DNA of 64,000 bases from SpSt-398 sp033762195 (GTDB lineage: Bacteria; Bacteroidota; Bacteroidia; Chitinophagales; Chitinophagaceae). The DNA is taken from assembly GCA_033762195.1 (NCBI GenBank), contig JANRLV010000010.1:4525-68524 (forward strand), given 5' to 3'. Positions 19,045 to 28,806 of this stretch are shown here, piece after piece; within the stretch, counting starts at the first letter, position 1; each line of letters begins with the position of its first letter. The notes beneath the pieces were generated by a model, which was given only the letters and a program-made list of their open reading frames with translations, was not told the DNA's origin and ran no database searches. Both the position numbers and the translations under genes were made by a program.

Positions 19045-19096
19045 CTATTGGATGGTATGATTTTTATTTTACTTGTGAAACGCTGATCGTCAGTCG

Positions 19097-19211
19097 TGAG
19101 ACGTGAATCGTGAGGCGTGAGGCGTGAGTTTTCACCACTGCCGTCTCACGTCTCACGTTTCACGCCTCATATCTCACGCCTCACGTCTCACGTCTCACAT
19201 TTCACGCCTCA
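19097..19211. repeat. Inverted heptamer repeat, CGTCTCA/TGAGACG word
   Basis: Left arm of five 7-base units from 19097 (TGAGACG, TGAATCG, TGAGGCG, TGAGGCG, TGAGTTT). Right arm of ten units from 19142 to 19211, mostly CGTCTCA and CGCCTCA. The arms are complementary. The TGA stop (19202-19204) and the last codons of the kinase at 19202-22204 lie inside the right arm. Confidence 0.9.
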
Positions 19212-22204
19212 CGCAACTTCCCCACCACCTCCACCAGCACCGTCTCCAGTTGCTCGATCAATCCGGGCAGCTCCTGTTCCTGATCACCTGATAGGGCCAG
19301 GGTCTCTATCTGTCTGATCTCTTTGGTGAGCGAGTGGATACCCATATTGTCAATGGAAGGTTTGAGCCGGTGTGCCACAGCTTTTACCTTTTCCAGGTCT
19401 TTTTGACCATATGCTTCTTTGATCTCCTGTACGCTGAGCGGCGCCTGTTCTGAGAAGAGCCTGATCATTTTATCGATAAAGGCCTGGTTGCCTTTACCGA
19501 TCTCCCTGAGTTTACCCAGGTCGAATAATGCTTGATTGGTTTCCATGCTACTTGTATTGGATTTTAAGCCGGTTTGTCCCCCCAACCATTTTGCCATCAG
19601 GGCAACAAGGTCTTCTTCCTTGAATGGTTTGGTGAGATAATCGTTCATTCCGGCGGCAAAGCAAATTTCATTCTCGCCTTTGATGGCGTTGGCTGTCAAC
19701 GCAATGATGGGAATGGTGCTTTGAAGATCGCGGCGAATACGGCGCGTGGCTTCCAGACCATCCATGATCGGCATTTGTACATCCATGAGTACGAGGTCGT
19801 AATAACTGGTGCGGATGGCTTCTACGGCTTCCTGCCCATTGATCACTTCCTCAATGATCGTCCCATAAGGTTGTAATACGGTGGTGGCAACCAGACGGTT
19901 CATCTCATTATCTTCAGCCAGAAGTATCTTCTTCCCGTTTAGTATCCGGTTATCCGTGGGGGCCTGCACCTTGGGGGCGATTTCCATTTCTGATCCCTTG
20001 CGGAAGGGCAGCCAGAAATATACTTTTGTACCTTCTCCTTTTTCACTCTCCACCTTAATGTCTCCATTCATCAGGGTAACCAGTTGCTTGCTAATGGCCA
20101 TGCCAAGCCCGGTACCACCAAAGCGGCGTGCAACAGACCGGTCTTCCTGCGAAAAATTCTCAAAGATCCGTTGGGTAAATTCCTTATCCATACCAATACC
20201 CGTATCCTTGACGGTAAAGCTGATTCGTTGCCCACTGTTAGTATCTTCCTCTACTTTACAGATCACTTCCACCGTCCCCTTCTCCGTAAACTTGATCCCG
20301 TTGCTGATCAGGTTGAGTAATACCTGGTTCAACCGGTAAGGGTCACCGATAAGGACAGGGTGTACCCGGGCATCAGTGGTGCAAACCAGCGAAATGCCTT
20401 TTTCTTCTGCCCGATGACTCATTACCTGCATCACACGGTCGCCAATTTCACGTAACCTGAAACCAATATTCTCAATATGTAGTTTACCCGCCTGGATCTT
20501 GGAAATATCCAGGATATCATTGATCACCACCAGGAGCTGTTCCCCGGCAGAGTTCACTGCTTCGAGATAGGATTTTTGTTGCTGGTTCAGCGAGGTCTTT
20601 TGCAATTCACGGCTCATCCCCATGATGGCATTGAGCGGGGTGCGGATCTCATGGCTCATATTCGCGAGGAACATTTCCTGCGAACGCGCCGATTGCTCGG
20701 CTAATTCCCGGGCTTCGATCAACTCATACTCCAGGGCTTTTTGCTGAGTGATATCCAAATGGATCCCGATCGAACCGATCAGTTGCCCTTTATCATCAAA
20801 GCGGGGTGCCCCGCTGATCAACCACCATTTCAGTTCGCCGCGTTTATTTTTGACGGCGATCTCATAGGCATCCGACATGCCCTTTTTGCGCAGATCATTT
20901 TTGCTTTCCATGATCTCCGCGTTCTCACTACGAACAAAAAGTTCGGATGCTTTCTTGCCTATCAACTCATCGGCCATATAGCCGCTCATCTCACAAAAAC
21001 TATTATTGATGAACTGGATCCTTTCATCTGTGTCAACCTCCAGCAGACCCAGGTTCATATTTGTAATGATGCTCCGGTATTTTTCTTCATTTGCCCGCAA
21101 CCCCTGTTCAGTCAATTTGCGCTCTGTAATGTCCCTGATAAAAGAACAGAAAAAGAGCGAATCACCATTTGCAATGGGAACAATTGATAACTCAATGGGC
21201 AGTTCCTCTCCCTTCCGGTTGATGGCAGTAAGTTCCAATTGTTTATTCAACACTGTACTCTCTCCGGTAGCCAGGAAATGATGCATTCCGTGCTTATGCG
21301 CTTCCCGGAAAGAAGGGGGAATAATGGTATCAGAGAGCATTTGTCCAAGAACCTCTTCCTCCTTCCAACCAAAGATGGTTTCTGCCCGCGGGTTCCAAAA
21401 GGTAATGTGACCATAAACATCAATCGTAATGATCGCATCCAGTGCAGAATTCATGATCAACCGGTTCTTTAATTCGCTTTGCCCGATCTCGTGTTGTGCT
21501 TTTCGGATATCGGTGATGTCGGTGTAATTCCAAAGATGGCCCCTGTATTCATTGTCCAGAAAAATGGGAATATAATCCCGGAGATATACCTTTCCGTCTT
21601 CCAGATTTAATACTTCCCCTTTTACGACTTTCCTGTTTATTAATATTTCCTGTATCCGTTTGACAAACACTTCCGGTTCCTGAAAAAGATACTTGGATTC
21701 CTCTGCACTGTTGCTGCAATCCATTCCGGTCAATTGTTCGCAGAGAACCGGAATTTGAAACATATCGCAAAACAACTGGTTGGCATATACAATATGCCGT
21801 GTTTCATCCTCCAGGAGAATGCCGTTTTGCATATTCGTGATCAGCGTGGTAAAAATATTCTCCGCATTCTTCTTTTCCTGTACCTGTTGATGAAGATAGC
21901 GAGCGATCAGGAGGAGGTCATCCGACCCGTTCTGAGTATCATCACCGGAGATCACACCCAGGGTATCTTTTAATTTCAGTACAGAACGCCGTTTTACTTC
22001 TATCTCCTCTTTCAACTGATCATTGATCTCAGAATATTCTTCCTCGGTGATCCTGAAGGCCCTTTCAGCCAGGTCCTTATCCCGGTCAAAGGCGGCATAA
22101 GAACTGTTCACAGCATCAAGCAGGTCCTGTATGGCAGGATCAAGCTGCAAGTGCTCCGGAAGAAACTTCTGGACCTGTTTATGTAATAGTTTATGGTAAC
22201 TCAT
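19202..22204 (-). CDS. Cytoplasmic hybrid histidine kinase with three PAS domains, receiver and HPt
   Basis: A 1000-residue protein without membrane helices. Order: helical N-terminus with a coiled coil (about 40-115), PAS 1 (NIFTTLITNMQNGILLED), PAS 2 (SALDAIITIDVYGHITFWN), PAS 3 (NMNLGLLEVDTDERIQFIN), HisKA with NMSHEIRTPLNAIMG, HATPase with GGTGLGMAISKQLV, receiver with LVLMDVQMPIMDG, and C-terminal HPt with AHRLKPSIDNMG. All steps of a phosphorelay are present, and the natural output is the sigma54 activator two genes upstream. It overlaps the FIST gene by 14 bases. The last residues REA and the stop come from the intergenic repeat. Confidence 0.93.
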   Translation of the reverse strand: MSYHKLLHKQVQKFLPEHLQLDPAIQDLLDAVNSSYAAFDRDKDLAERAFRITEEEYSEINDQLKEEIEVKRRSVLKLKDTLGVISGDDTQNGSDDLLLIARYLHQQVQEKKNAENIFTTLITNMQNGILLEDETRHIVYANQLFCDMFQIPVLCEQLTGMDCSNSAEESKYLFQEPEVFVKRIQEILINRKVVKGEVLNLEDGKVYLRDYIPIFLDNEYRGHLWNYTDITDIRKAQHEIGQSELKNRLIMNSALDAIITIDVYGHITFWNPRAETIFGWKEEEVLGQMLSDTIIPPSFREAHKHGMHHFLATGESTVLNKQLELTAINRKGEELPIELSIVPIANGDSLFFCSFIRDITERKLTEQGLRANEEKYRSIITNMNLGLLEVDTDERIQFINNSFCEMSGYMADELIGKKASELFVRSENAEIMESKNDLRKKGMSDAYEIAVKNKRGELKWWLISGAPRFDDKGQLIGSIGIHLDITQQKALEYELIEARELAEQSARSQEMFLANMSHEIRTPLNAIMGMSRELQKTSLNQQQKSYLEAVNSAGEQLLVVINDILDISKIQAGKLHIENIGFRLREIGDRVMQVMSHRAEEKGISLVCTTDARVHPVLIGDPYRLNQVLLNLISNGIKFTEKGTVEVICKVEEDTNSGQRISFTVKDTGIGMDKEFTQRIFENFSQEDRSVARRFGGTGLGMAISKQLVTLMNGDIKVESEKGEGTKVYFWLPFRKGSEMEIAPKVQAPTDNRILNGKKILLAEDNEMNRLVATTVLQPYGTIIEEVINGQEAVEAIRTSYYDLVLMDVQMPIMDGLEATRRIRRDLQSTIPIIALTANAIKGENEICFAAGMNDYLTKPFKEEDLVALMAKWLGGQTGLKSNTSSMETNQALFDLGKLREIGKGNQAFIDKMIRLFSEQAPLSVQEIKEAYGQKDLEKVKAVAHRLKPSIDNMGIHSLTKEIRQIETLALSGDQEQELPGLIEQLETVLVEVVGKLREA

Positions 22205-23333
22205 GAAAGGTCGTAATGGTCATTGTTTGATTGTGCAATTGACAGGAGCCTCCTTCATTGAATGGAGAGATCTCCCCATAGGAATAAAATCCTGCCAATA
22301 AGGTATCGGGACCCAGAGCCTCCCGAACAGCTTCCACTTCTTCTTCTATCCGCGGACCAAGGATCAGTTTACGTCCCACGCAACTGATCAGCAAGGCAAA
22401 ATCAGGTGATTGTATATACCCGCCAAGGGTTTGCTGGGCCGCGATATTGGCAGCGGCAGTGATCTTGTCAAAATTGGCCTTCATGAACCGCACCTTGGAT
22501 CCTTCGGGCAGATCGCCGGCAAAGGTCATGGTCTGTTCTTCTTCATCTATAGACAGGATGGTTCGAACCACTGGTGTCTGGCTATCCGGCGCTATGATCG
22601 AAAGAGGAAACAACAGCGCACTACCGGGTAATTGAGCAGCCTCGGAACCCAAATACTTTTTATATAAAGCCAGTGCATTCTTCCCATCAATTTCATATAA
22701 CACATTATGGGTGGAACGAGTCACTCTTCGCTCGGGGCCAAAAATATCCCATCCACCTTGTGACCCATGATTGACAACGATCTTCTCTCCATAGAAACCA
22801 ATGGCGGAGATGATTCCTTCGACCGGGTTTGCATTCAATCCCGTGAGGGTGGATACAAAATTGGCCCCATCACCTGCCAGGCCGCCGGTCACCAATACAC
22901 CCGGGCCGGTTGAATCCTTCAGGCCACGCACCAATTCACTGCCATTGACCAGACTCCCATCGGAAATGACCAGTATGTATTTTAAACCATCAGAAGATAG
23001 TTGTTTTACCAATGCACGCGCCGCATCATAGCAACTCGAAAAATCGCGGCGGTTCACAGAACCTGAATGAATGCGGGTCTGTTCAAATTCAAAGGCCACC
23101 AGAAATACCGCATCATCCAATACCTGTTCACCCATGATCTCCCCGGCTGTACTGCCAAACAATACCTGTGCCTGAGGGAAAAGGGAGTGGATACTCGCAT
23201 AGAGGCTTTTGTTTCGTAATTCTTCTTTAGCGCCAAAACAAATAGCCAGTTGCACTTTCGCCACATCCACCTCCTGCCTGGAGAGTTGCGCTTCCCAGTT
23301 GCCGTCCACTAGCGTGTAGAGTGCTGTTTTCAT
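22191..23333 (-). CDS. FIST-domain sensory protein
   Basis: A 380-residue cytoplasmic protein with FIST N (about 25-220: LAICFGAKEEL, FGSTAGEIMG, ILVISDGSLVNGSELVRGL) and FIST C (about 230-365: SQGGWDIFGPERRVT, ending GFYSYGEISP). FIST domains bind small ligands, probably amino acids or peptides, and often accompany histidine kinases. Its ATG overlaps the stop of the sigma54 activator gene (ATGA) and its end overlaps the hybrid kinase by 14 bases, so the three proteins are made together. It most likely feeds an internal signal to the kinase. Confidence 0.9.
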   Translation of the reverse strand: MKTALYTLVDGNWEAQLSRQEVDVAKVQLAICFGAKEELRNKSLYASIHSLFPQAQVLFGSTAGEIMGEQVLDDAVFLVAFEFEQTRIHSGSVNRRDFSSCYDAARALVKQLSSDGLKYILVISDGSLVNGSELVRGLKDSTGPGVLVTGGLAGDGANFVSTLTGLNANPVEGIISAIGFYGEKIVVNHGSQGGWDIFGPERRVTRSTHNVLYEIDGKNALALYKKYLGSEAAQLPGSALLFPLSIIAPDSQTPVVRTILSIDEEEQTMTFAGDLPEGSKVRFMKANFDKITAAANIAAQQTLGGYIQSPDFALLISCVGRKLILGPRIEEEVEAVREALGPDTLLAGFYSYGEISPFNEGGSCQLHNQTMTITTFHELP

Positions 23334-24679
23334 ACCAGTATTTCTTTTTGCTGAATCATTTTGTAGATCGTGCTCTTACCGATATCCAGGCGTTCGGCCA
23401 CTTTCAGCACATCGTTATCATATTTTTTCAGGAAATAAGTAATGATATCACAGTTATATTGGCGCAGGGACTTTTCCTCTACCATAAAATTCTCCCCGCC
23501 TTTGGTATGTGTATAATTGATATCCGAAGCCGTGATCTCTCCCCCATTGCTCATGACAGCCGCCAATTCGATCATGGCCTTTAATTCGCGCACGTTACCC
23601 GGATAACTATAGCGCATCAATTTCTCCCGCGCATCCTCGGTAAGTGTGAGGGTATCCAGTTTATTTTCCCGGACAAACTCATCAATAAAGAATTTTGCCA
23701 GGATCAACACATCATTACCCCGTTCACGAAGTGGCGGGAGTTCTATGGGTAATCCAATGACACGGTAATAGAGGTCTTCCCGGAAATTCCCGGCACTCAC
23801 TTCCTCTGCAAGGTTCTTATGGGTGGCTACGATCAGCCTTACATCCAGTTTTACTTTTTCATTTCCTCCCACACGGATCACTTCCCTTTCCTGCAATACC
23901 CGCAACAGTTTACTCTGCAGGCTCAGGTCCAGTTCCGCGATCTCATCCAGGAAGATCGTACCGCCATTGGCTTCTTCAAATTTTCCTGCCTTGCGGGCCA
24001 CCGCACCGGTGAAAGCACCCTTTTCATGACCAAAGAGTTCACTCTCGATCAGTTCCTTGGGGATGGCGGCCATGTTCACTGCCACAAAATTTTTCTTCTT
24101 TCGTTCACTGTTATAGTGAATCGCTTTTGCCACAACCTCTTTACCCGTACCGGTTTCACCGGTAACGGATACATTGATATTTGTCTTGGTTGCTTTCTCC
24201 ATTAAGGCAAACACCTTTTTGAGCGAAGCGCTTTGTCCAATGATGGTCTTTTCAAAGGCAAACTTTTGTCCCAACTCTTCTTTCAGTTTCTCCACTTCCT
24301 TTTTCAGCGTACCCGTTTCGCGTACCTTGATCACGGCATTCCAAAGAAGGTCTTTGGTGTTATCATCCTTGACCAGGTAATCGCGTACCCCCTTTTTCAG
24401 AAGGTCTACGGCCACGGTGATCTCTTCCTGTCCGCTAATCACAATGACGGGGAGCTGGTTGTCCGCGGCATGGATCTTTTCAAACAGTTTATCACCGGTT
24501 ATATCCGGCAGGGAAAAATCAATCGTGACCAGGTCGGGTTTACGATGGAGGTTATCCAGGCAGTCCTTGCCTGAAGTAAAGCGGGTAATGGTGTAGTCGG
24601 GATTGAGCGAAAGATGGTATTCGAGAATTTCTCCATACCATGGATCGTCTTCCACGATAAAAATAGAGTATGGTTCCAC
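23330..24679 (-). CDS. NtrC-type sigma54-dependent response regulator
   Basis: A 449-residue protein with three domains: receiver with phospho-acceptor Asp54 and a KD version of the late Lys region, AAA+ domain with Walker A GETGTGK at 174-180, the sigma54-contact loop GAFTGA at 221-226 and Walker B TIFLDEIAEL, and a C-terminal Fis-type helix-turn-helix (VAERLDIGKSTIYKMIQ). Start is GTG, as no ATG fits before the receiver. It heads the operon with FIST and hybrid kinases. I looked upstream for a GG-N10-GC sigma54 site and did not find one. Confidence 0.94.
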   Translation of the reverse strand: MEPYSIFIVEDDPWYGEILEYHLSLNPDYTITRFTSGKDCLDNLHRKPDLVTIDFSLPDITGDKLFEKIHAADNQLPVIVISGQEEITVAVDLLKKGVRDYLVKDDNTKDLLWNAVIKVRETGTLKKEVEKLKEELGQKFAFEKTIIGQSASLKKVFALMEKATKTNINVSVTGETGTGKEVVAKAIHYNSERKKKNFVAVNMAAIPKELIESELFGHEKGAFTGAVARKAGKFEEANGGTIFLDEIAELDLSLQSKLLRVLQEREVIRVGGNEKVKLDVRLIVATHKNLAEEVSAGNFREDLYYRVIGLPIELPPLRERGNDVLILAKFFIDEFVRENKLDTLTLTEDAREKLMRYSYPGNVRELKAMIELAAVMSNGGEITASDINYTHTKGGENFMVEEKSLRQYNCDIITYFLKKYDNDVLKVAERLDIGKSTIYKMIQQKEILV

Positions 24680-24853
24680 TGGATATTGGATATTGATTTA
24701 CAGAACGTGAGGAATAGTTCCAAATTGTGGAAATGTCCAGAAATAATACAACAGATAGGGGTTTTCTATTAGTTGGAATAGGTGTTTGTTGCCTCCCTGG
24801 GAAAGGCTCTTCTTGAAACTGCGTACTTTTGACAATATCCTAAACTGAATACA

Positions 24854-25084
24854 ATGGAAGGCTTTGGTCTTTTGGTCTGGTTTTTTTATCTGGTACTTTT
24901 CCTGATCGTTGGAGGAATAACTTTCTCCCTGGTCTATCTGGGAATGATGTTCTTTGTGCTGGGCAGGCAGAAAAAAGCAGATACCAGCAGACAGGCAAAA
25001 GCAGCTATTCTACTAAAAGTTTTGTTGATTTCGCTGCCAATAACTGCATTGATCCTGTTCCTGATTTTTAAACTTTCAGCCTAA
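24854..25084 (+). CDS. Small membrane protein of unknown function
   Basis: A 76-residue protein with two hydrophobic helices, about residues 5-36 and 50-73, joined by a basic loop (GRQKKADTSRQAK). TACTTTTG at about 24823 fits the -7 element. The next gene, an alpha/beta hydrolase, starts 33 bases later. Function not recognised. Confidence 0.6.
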   Translation: MEGFGLLVWFFYLVLFLIVGGITFSLVYLGMMFFVLGRQKKADTSRQAKAAILLKVLLISLPITALILFLIFKLSA

Positions 25085-25117
25085 CTTAATTTAGAGTAGC
25101 CAATACGTTTTCCTGTT

Positions 25118-25936
25118 ATGAACACTCGAACTAAAAAATTATTTCTTCGAACAGGTAAATTGCTATTGGTGGGGTATATTATAATTTGCACCCTATTATA
25201 TTTTTTCCAAGAGAAGCTCATTTTTCAACCCGAGAAACTTCCTCCTGACTACCAATACAAATTTGACATTCCATTTGTAGAATATAATTTCTCCACAAAA
25301 GGAGGAGAATTACTTCATGGTTTGTTGTTTAAATCGGACAGCTCCCGAGGACTTATATTCTATCTTCATGGCAATGCAGGGTCAATCAAGTCTTGGGGAA
25401 AAGTTTCAAGAAATTATACCGCCCTTCAATACGATGTCTTCATGCTTGATTACCCGGGTTATGGGAAAAGCACAGCGTCGATCAAAAGCGAGATACAATT
25501 ATTTGAAGCTATCCAACTGGCCTACGACACTATGAAATTGACCTATCCTGAAAAGTCCATCGTTGTTTTAGGTTATTCCATTGGTACAGGGTTGGCTGCG
25601 AAGCTCTCTTCCACTAATCAGCCAAGAATGCTGATTCTGCAGGCTCCTTATTATAGCATGCGAGATCTAATGAAGAAAAACTATCCATTGGTGCCTCCTT
25701 TTCTACTAAAATATCCTTTGGAAACAAACCACTATTTATTGAATTGTACGATGCCCGTTGCCTTAATTCATGGTGAAAGGGACGAAGTAATATATTATGA
25801 ATCGTCAGTAAAGCTTCGAACTATCCTAAAACCTGGTGACACTCTCATCACTTTACCAGGTTTTGGTCATAACGGCATGTCAAATAATGAAAACTACTTG
25901 AGGTCGCTAAAGTATTTATTAAATTCGTTTCGATAA
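25118..25936 (+). CDS. Membrane-anchored alpha/beta hydrolase
   Basis: A 272-residue protein with an N-terminal membrane helix (about 14-30) and an alpha/beta hydrolase domain of the BAAT/serine aminopeptidase S33 type. The oxyanion block is IFYLHGNAG, the nucleophile Ser154 is in LGYSIG, and the acid and base are in HGERDEV and GFGHNGM. Substrate unknown. The gene is clearly more A+T-rich than its right-hand neighbour (19 of 60 G+C in one line counted, against 31 of 60 just after it), which may mean recent transfer of this gene and the small one before it. Confidence 0.88.
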   Translation: MNTRTKKLFLRTGKLLLVGYIIICTLLYFFQEKLIFQPEKLPPDYQYKFDIPFVEYNFSTKGGELLHGLLFKSDSSRGLIFYLHGNAGSIKSWGKVSRNYTALQYDVFMLDYPGYGKSTASIKSEIQLFEAIQLAYDTMKLTYPEKSIVVLGYSIGTGLAAKLSSTNQPRMLILQAPYYSMRDLMKKNYPLVPPFLLKYPLETNHYLLNCTMPVALIHGERDEVIYYESSVKLRTILKPGDTLITLPGFGHNGMSNNENYLRSLKYLLNSFR

Positions 25937-25979
25937 ATACAAAACCAAAGGCCATTTGACAGATAGATAAACTCATAAA

Positions 25980-26759
25980 ATGAAAATAGCCCTCGCGTCC
26001 CCACCCATTCCTTCCTCGCTGAAAGAAGGCCTTGCTTCGTTGGAAAAATATACACGCGAAGCGGCAGAACATGGCGCCAGGATCCTTTGCTTCCCCGAAT
26101 CATTTCTGCCGGGTTATCCGGGAATGGGATATACGGCTGAAGACCAGAAAGCGGACCGATTGCAGGAAGCCCGGGACCATGCCTGCCGGATCGCGAAAGA
26201 AAATAATATCAACCTGATCGTTCCGATGGATTGGCACGAAGACGGAAAATTCCTGAACCTGGCCTTTGTGATATCCTCCACGGGCGAGATCCTGGGTGCG
26301 CAAACCAAGAACCAACTCGATCCCTCGGAAGACAATATCTGGTCACCCGGCACCAACCGGCATGTTTTTGAGGCAGAGGGCCTGCGCTTTGGCATCGTCA
26401 TCTGTCATGAAGGTTTCCGGTATCCTGAATTGGTGCGCTGGGCCGCCAGACAAGGCGCACAATTGGTCTTTCACCCCCATTTTGCCGGCAGCGACACAGA
26501 AGGCCGCGAAATTAAAACCTGGGGCGATCCTGCAAGTCCCTATTACGAAAAGGCCATGATGATGCGGGCGCTGGAAAACACGATCTATTTTGCCAGTGCC
26601 AATTACGCGTCGCGGTTTACCGAGTCAGCCAGCTCGATTATCGCCCCCGATGGGCGATGTATAGTACATGGTGAGTATGGTAAAGCTGGGATCACCATGG
26701 CAGAAATCGATCTTTCGTTGGCAACGGGTTTGCTGGCTAAGCGGTGGAAGGGCGTGTAG
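25980..26759 (+). CDS. Carbon-nitrogen hydrolase (nitrilase superfamily)
   Basis: A 259-residue cytoplasmic protein with the family triad: Glu40 (CFPESFLPGY), Lys110 (QTKNQLDPSE) and Cys142 (VICHEGFRYPE). The superfamily cleaves nitriles, amides or carbamoyl groups. Size and motifs suggest an amidase-type branch, but the substrate is not evident. Its neighbour, the Na/Pi cotransporter, starts 27 bases downstream but has its own -7 element. Confidence 0.88.
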   Translation: MKIALASPPIPSSLKEGLASLEKYTREAAEHGARILCFPESFLPGYPGMGYTAEDQKADRLQEARDHACRIAKENNINLIVPMDWHEDGKFLNLAFVISSTGEILGAQTKNQLDPSEDNIWSPGTNRHVFEAEGLRFGIVICHEGFRYPELVRWAARQGAQLVFHPHFAGSDTEGREIKTWGDPASPYYEKAMMMRALENTIYFASANYASRFTESASSIIAPDGRCIVHGEYGKAGITMAEIDLSLATGLLAKRWKGV

Positions 26760-26786
26760 GAGGAATTCACCCCCTACCTTTGTCCC

Positions 26787-28439
26787 ATGTTCCTCCTGCT
26801 TGCCGGTATCGCCATCTTTCTCCTGGGCATGCGAATGCTCGAGGAATCCCTGCACCAGCTTACTGGCCGGTCATTCAAACTCTTTTTACGAAAACATACC
26901 GCCTCTCCGCTTAAAGCTATTGGAAGCGGAGCCTTGGTCACCACGGTGATGCAAAGCAGCAGTATCGTCAACATGCTGGTGCTTGCCTTTGTTGGGGCCG
27001 GTGTACTTCAACTCTCCAACGCCCTGGCCATTTCCATTGGGGCTAACCTGGGTTCCACGGCCGCCAACTGGGTGATCGTCACCATTGGTTTTAAAATGAA
27101 CCTTGAAACCATCGCCTATCCCCTGGCTGGCGTGGCAGGTATCCTGTATGCGCTGGCTCCTGCCGAATCAAAAACCGCTCGCTGGAGCCGGATGGTCTTT
27201 GGTTTTGGTTTCCTTTTTATTGGATTGGGAATGATCCGTTCGGGAATGGAAAACTCCATGCAAAAGATCGACTGGGCCCTTTTTGATCAATATCCCTCGA
27301 TCGTGTACTTACTGGTTGGTTTTCTCATCACCGTCATTCTGCAATCCAGTTCAGCCACGATGGCCATCGTGCTGAGCGCATTGGCTGCGGGAGCTTTTGG
27401 ATTTGAAATAGCCATGGCAGTGGTGTTAGGTGGTGAGATCGGAACAACCATCAAACTCCTGATCGCTTCGATCGGTGGCAGTGCGGTGAAAAAACGACTG
27501 GCCCTCGGAAATTTCCTGTACAATACCTCTCTTTCTTTCCTCTTTCTCCTGGTGCTCACTCCTTCTGCCCATTTGATCACAGATACGCTCGGGGTAAAAG
27601 ACTCGTTGATCGGACTCGTTATCTTTCAAACAGGTGTCAATCTCCTTGGGATCATTCTCTTTTTACCCTTGCTCTCTGCTTTTGGCCGTTTTCTGGAAAA
27701 AAGGTTTACGCATACCAAAGAAGAAACCCTGTTCATTCAAAAATCGGGACTTTCCGATCCCGATCTGGCTATCGAGGCGCTGACAAAAGAACTTCATCAT
27801 TTCCTTCTCGAGGCAATTGCCTTCACCCGCTCCATGGCTGAATTGCCCCGCGATTCCCGGATCGACCAATGGTTTCCCCCAGGTCATGACCGCAAGGCTG
27901 CCGTACAACACTATGATGAATTGAAACACCTGCATGGAGAAATTCAGTCCTTTCAGGTTCAATTGCAAAAAGTAGTTACTGTAAAAAATGGAAATGCCGA
28001 AAAGCTGGACCGGTACATCATTGTCAACCGCAATACCATGTATGCCACTAAGAGCATTAAGGATGCGGCGTTGGATATGGAACAATTACGTAATTCCTCC
28101 AATGATATCAAATTTGAATTCTACCAGCGTACCATTGGCCAGGCTGATGCTTATTGCCGGGAAATGACCGACCTGCTATTGGGTGAGAAAAAAGAACCTG
28201 CCTTTGAATCCCTGGTCGCTCTGTATCAGAGTATCACCAAAGGTTACTCGGTCATTCTTCAAAGTTTGTACAAGGATCATTTGTTTGAGCACCTCAATGA
28301 GATCGAAATCTCTACACTGATCAATTTTCACCGGGAAATGTACACGGGGTATAAGTCTTTTGTCTATGCGTTGAAAGACCTGTTACTGGAAGAAAAAGAA
28401 TCCCGGTACTTTGAGGAGTTACCGGGGTTTATTCGGTGA
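26787..28439 (+). CDS. Na+/phosphate cotransporter family protein with PhoU-like tail
   Basis: A 550-residue protein. The membrane part (about 1-310) has two inverted halves, each with the signature QSSS (residues 56-59 and 186-189). The cytoplasmic tail (about 330-540) is helical and PhoU-like. The family carries phosphate with sodium. TACCTTTG at 26774-26781, only five bases before the ATG, fits the -7 element, so the leader would be minimal. The gene ends just before a GTCATCC heptamer repeat. Confidence 0.92.
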   Translation: MFLLLAGIAIFLLGMRMLEESLHQLTGRSFKLFLRKHTASPLKAIGSGALVTTVMQSSSIVNMLVLAFVGAGVLQLSNALAISIGANLGSTAANWVIVTIGFKMNLETIAYPLAGVAGILYALAPAESKTARWSRMVFGFGFLFIGLGMIRSGMENSMQKIDWALFDQYPSIVYLLVGFLITVILQSSSATMAIVLSALAAGAFGFEIAMAVVLGGEIGTTIKLLIASIGGSAVKKRLALGNFLYNTSLSFLFLLVLTPSAHLITDTLGVKDSLIGLVIFQTGVNLLGIILFLPLLSAFGRFLEKRFTHTKEETLFIQKSGLSDPDLAIEALTKELHHFLLEAIAFTRSMAELPRDSRIDQWFPPGHDRKAAVQHYDELKHLHGEIQSFQVQLQKVVTVKNGNAEKLDRYIIVNRNTMYATKSIKDAALDMEQLRNSSNDIKFEFYQRTIGQADAYCREMTDLLLGEKKEPAFESLVALYQSITKGYSVILQSLYKDHLFEHLNEIEISTLINFHREMYTGYKSFVYALKDLLLEEKESRYFEELPGFIR

Positions 28440-28454
28440 AGGTGGGCGGCGGCT

Positions 28455-28489
28455 GTCATCCGTCATCTGTCATCTGTCATCCAACATCC
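28455..28489. repeat. Heptamer repeat, GTCATCC word (single arm)
   Basis: Five 7-base units: GTCATCC, GTCATCT, GTCATCT, GTCATCC, AACATCC. The same word builds the long element at 42592-42858. It lies between two convergent gene ends (28439 and 28498). Confidence 0.85.
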
Positions 28490-28497
28490 CTCCAAAC

Positions 28498-28701
28498 CTA
28501 TTTCTTCGGACAAGTATTCAATCCCACCAAAGTATATAATGGGCAGAAACTAACGAGGCTGGTCAATACAAAAACACCACCCAGGATCACGAGAACCAGT
28601 CCCAGTGTACCTGTAACAATCCCACCAAAATAGAGATATGCAAATACAGCAGCAATGATGATACGTAATATGCGGTCGATATTACCCATGTTCTTTTTCA
28701 T
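28498..28701 (-). CDS. YgaP-like transmembrane protein (DUF2892)
   Basis: A 67-residue protein with two hydrophobic helices, starting MKKNMGNIDRILRIIIA; an internal ATG at 28689 would also fit because the family begins near NIDRxxR. The C-terminus FCPLYTLVGLNTCPK carries the two conserved Cys-Pro pairs of the family. Function poorly known; such proteins often accompany rhodanese or sulfur genes, and here a Crp/Fnr regulator is next upstream. Confidence 0.9.
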   Translation of the reverse strand: MKKNMGNIDRILRIIIAAVFAYLYFGGIVTGTLGLVLVILGGVFVLTSLVSFCPLYTLVGLNTCPKK

Positions 28702-28806
28702 AATAATTTGATTTAGCCGTTGAGATAATTTGATTTACAGGGTAAAAGTAGTTCGGCAGGGACCCTTAAACAGGTGACCGCCGTCACCCGCCTCAAAAAC
28801 AGCGGC

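Noticed and set aside
24680..24853. Sigma54 promoter upstream of the activator gene
   Set aside because: No GG-N10-GC site fits on either strand; a GTGTTTGTTGC stretch has the wrong spacing.
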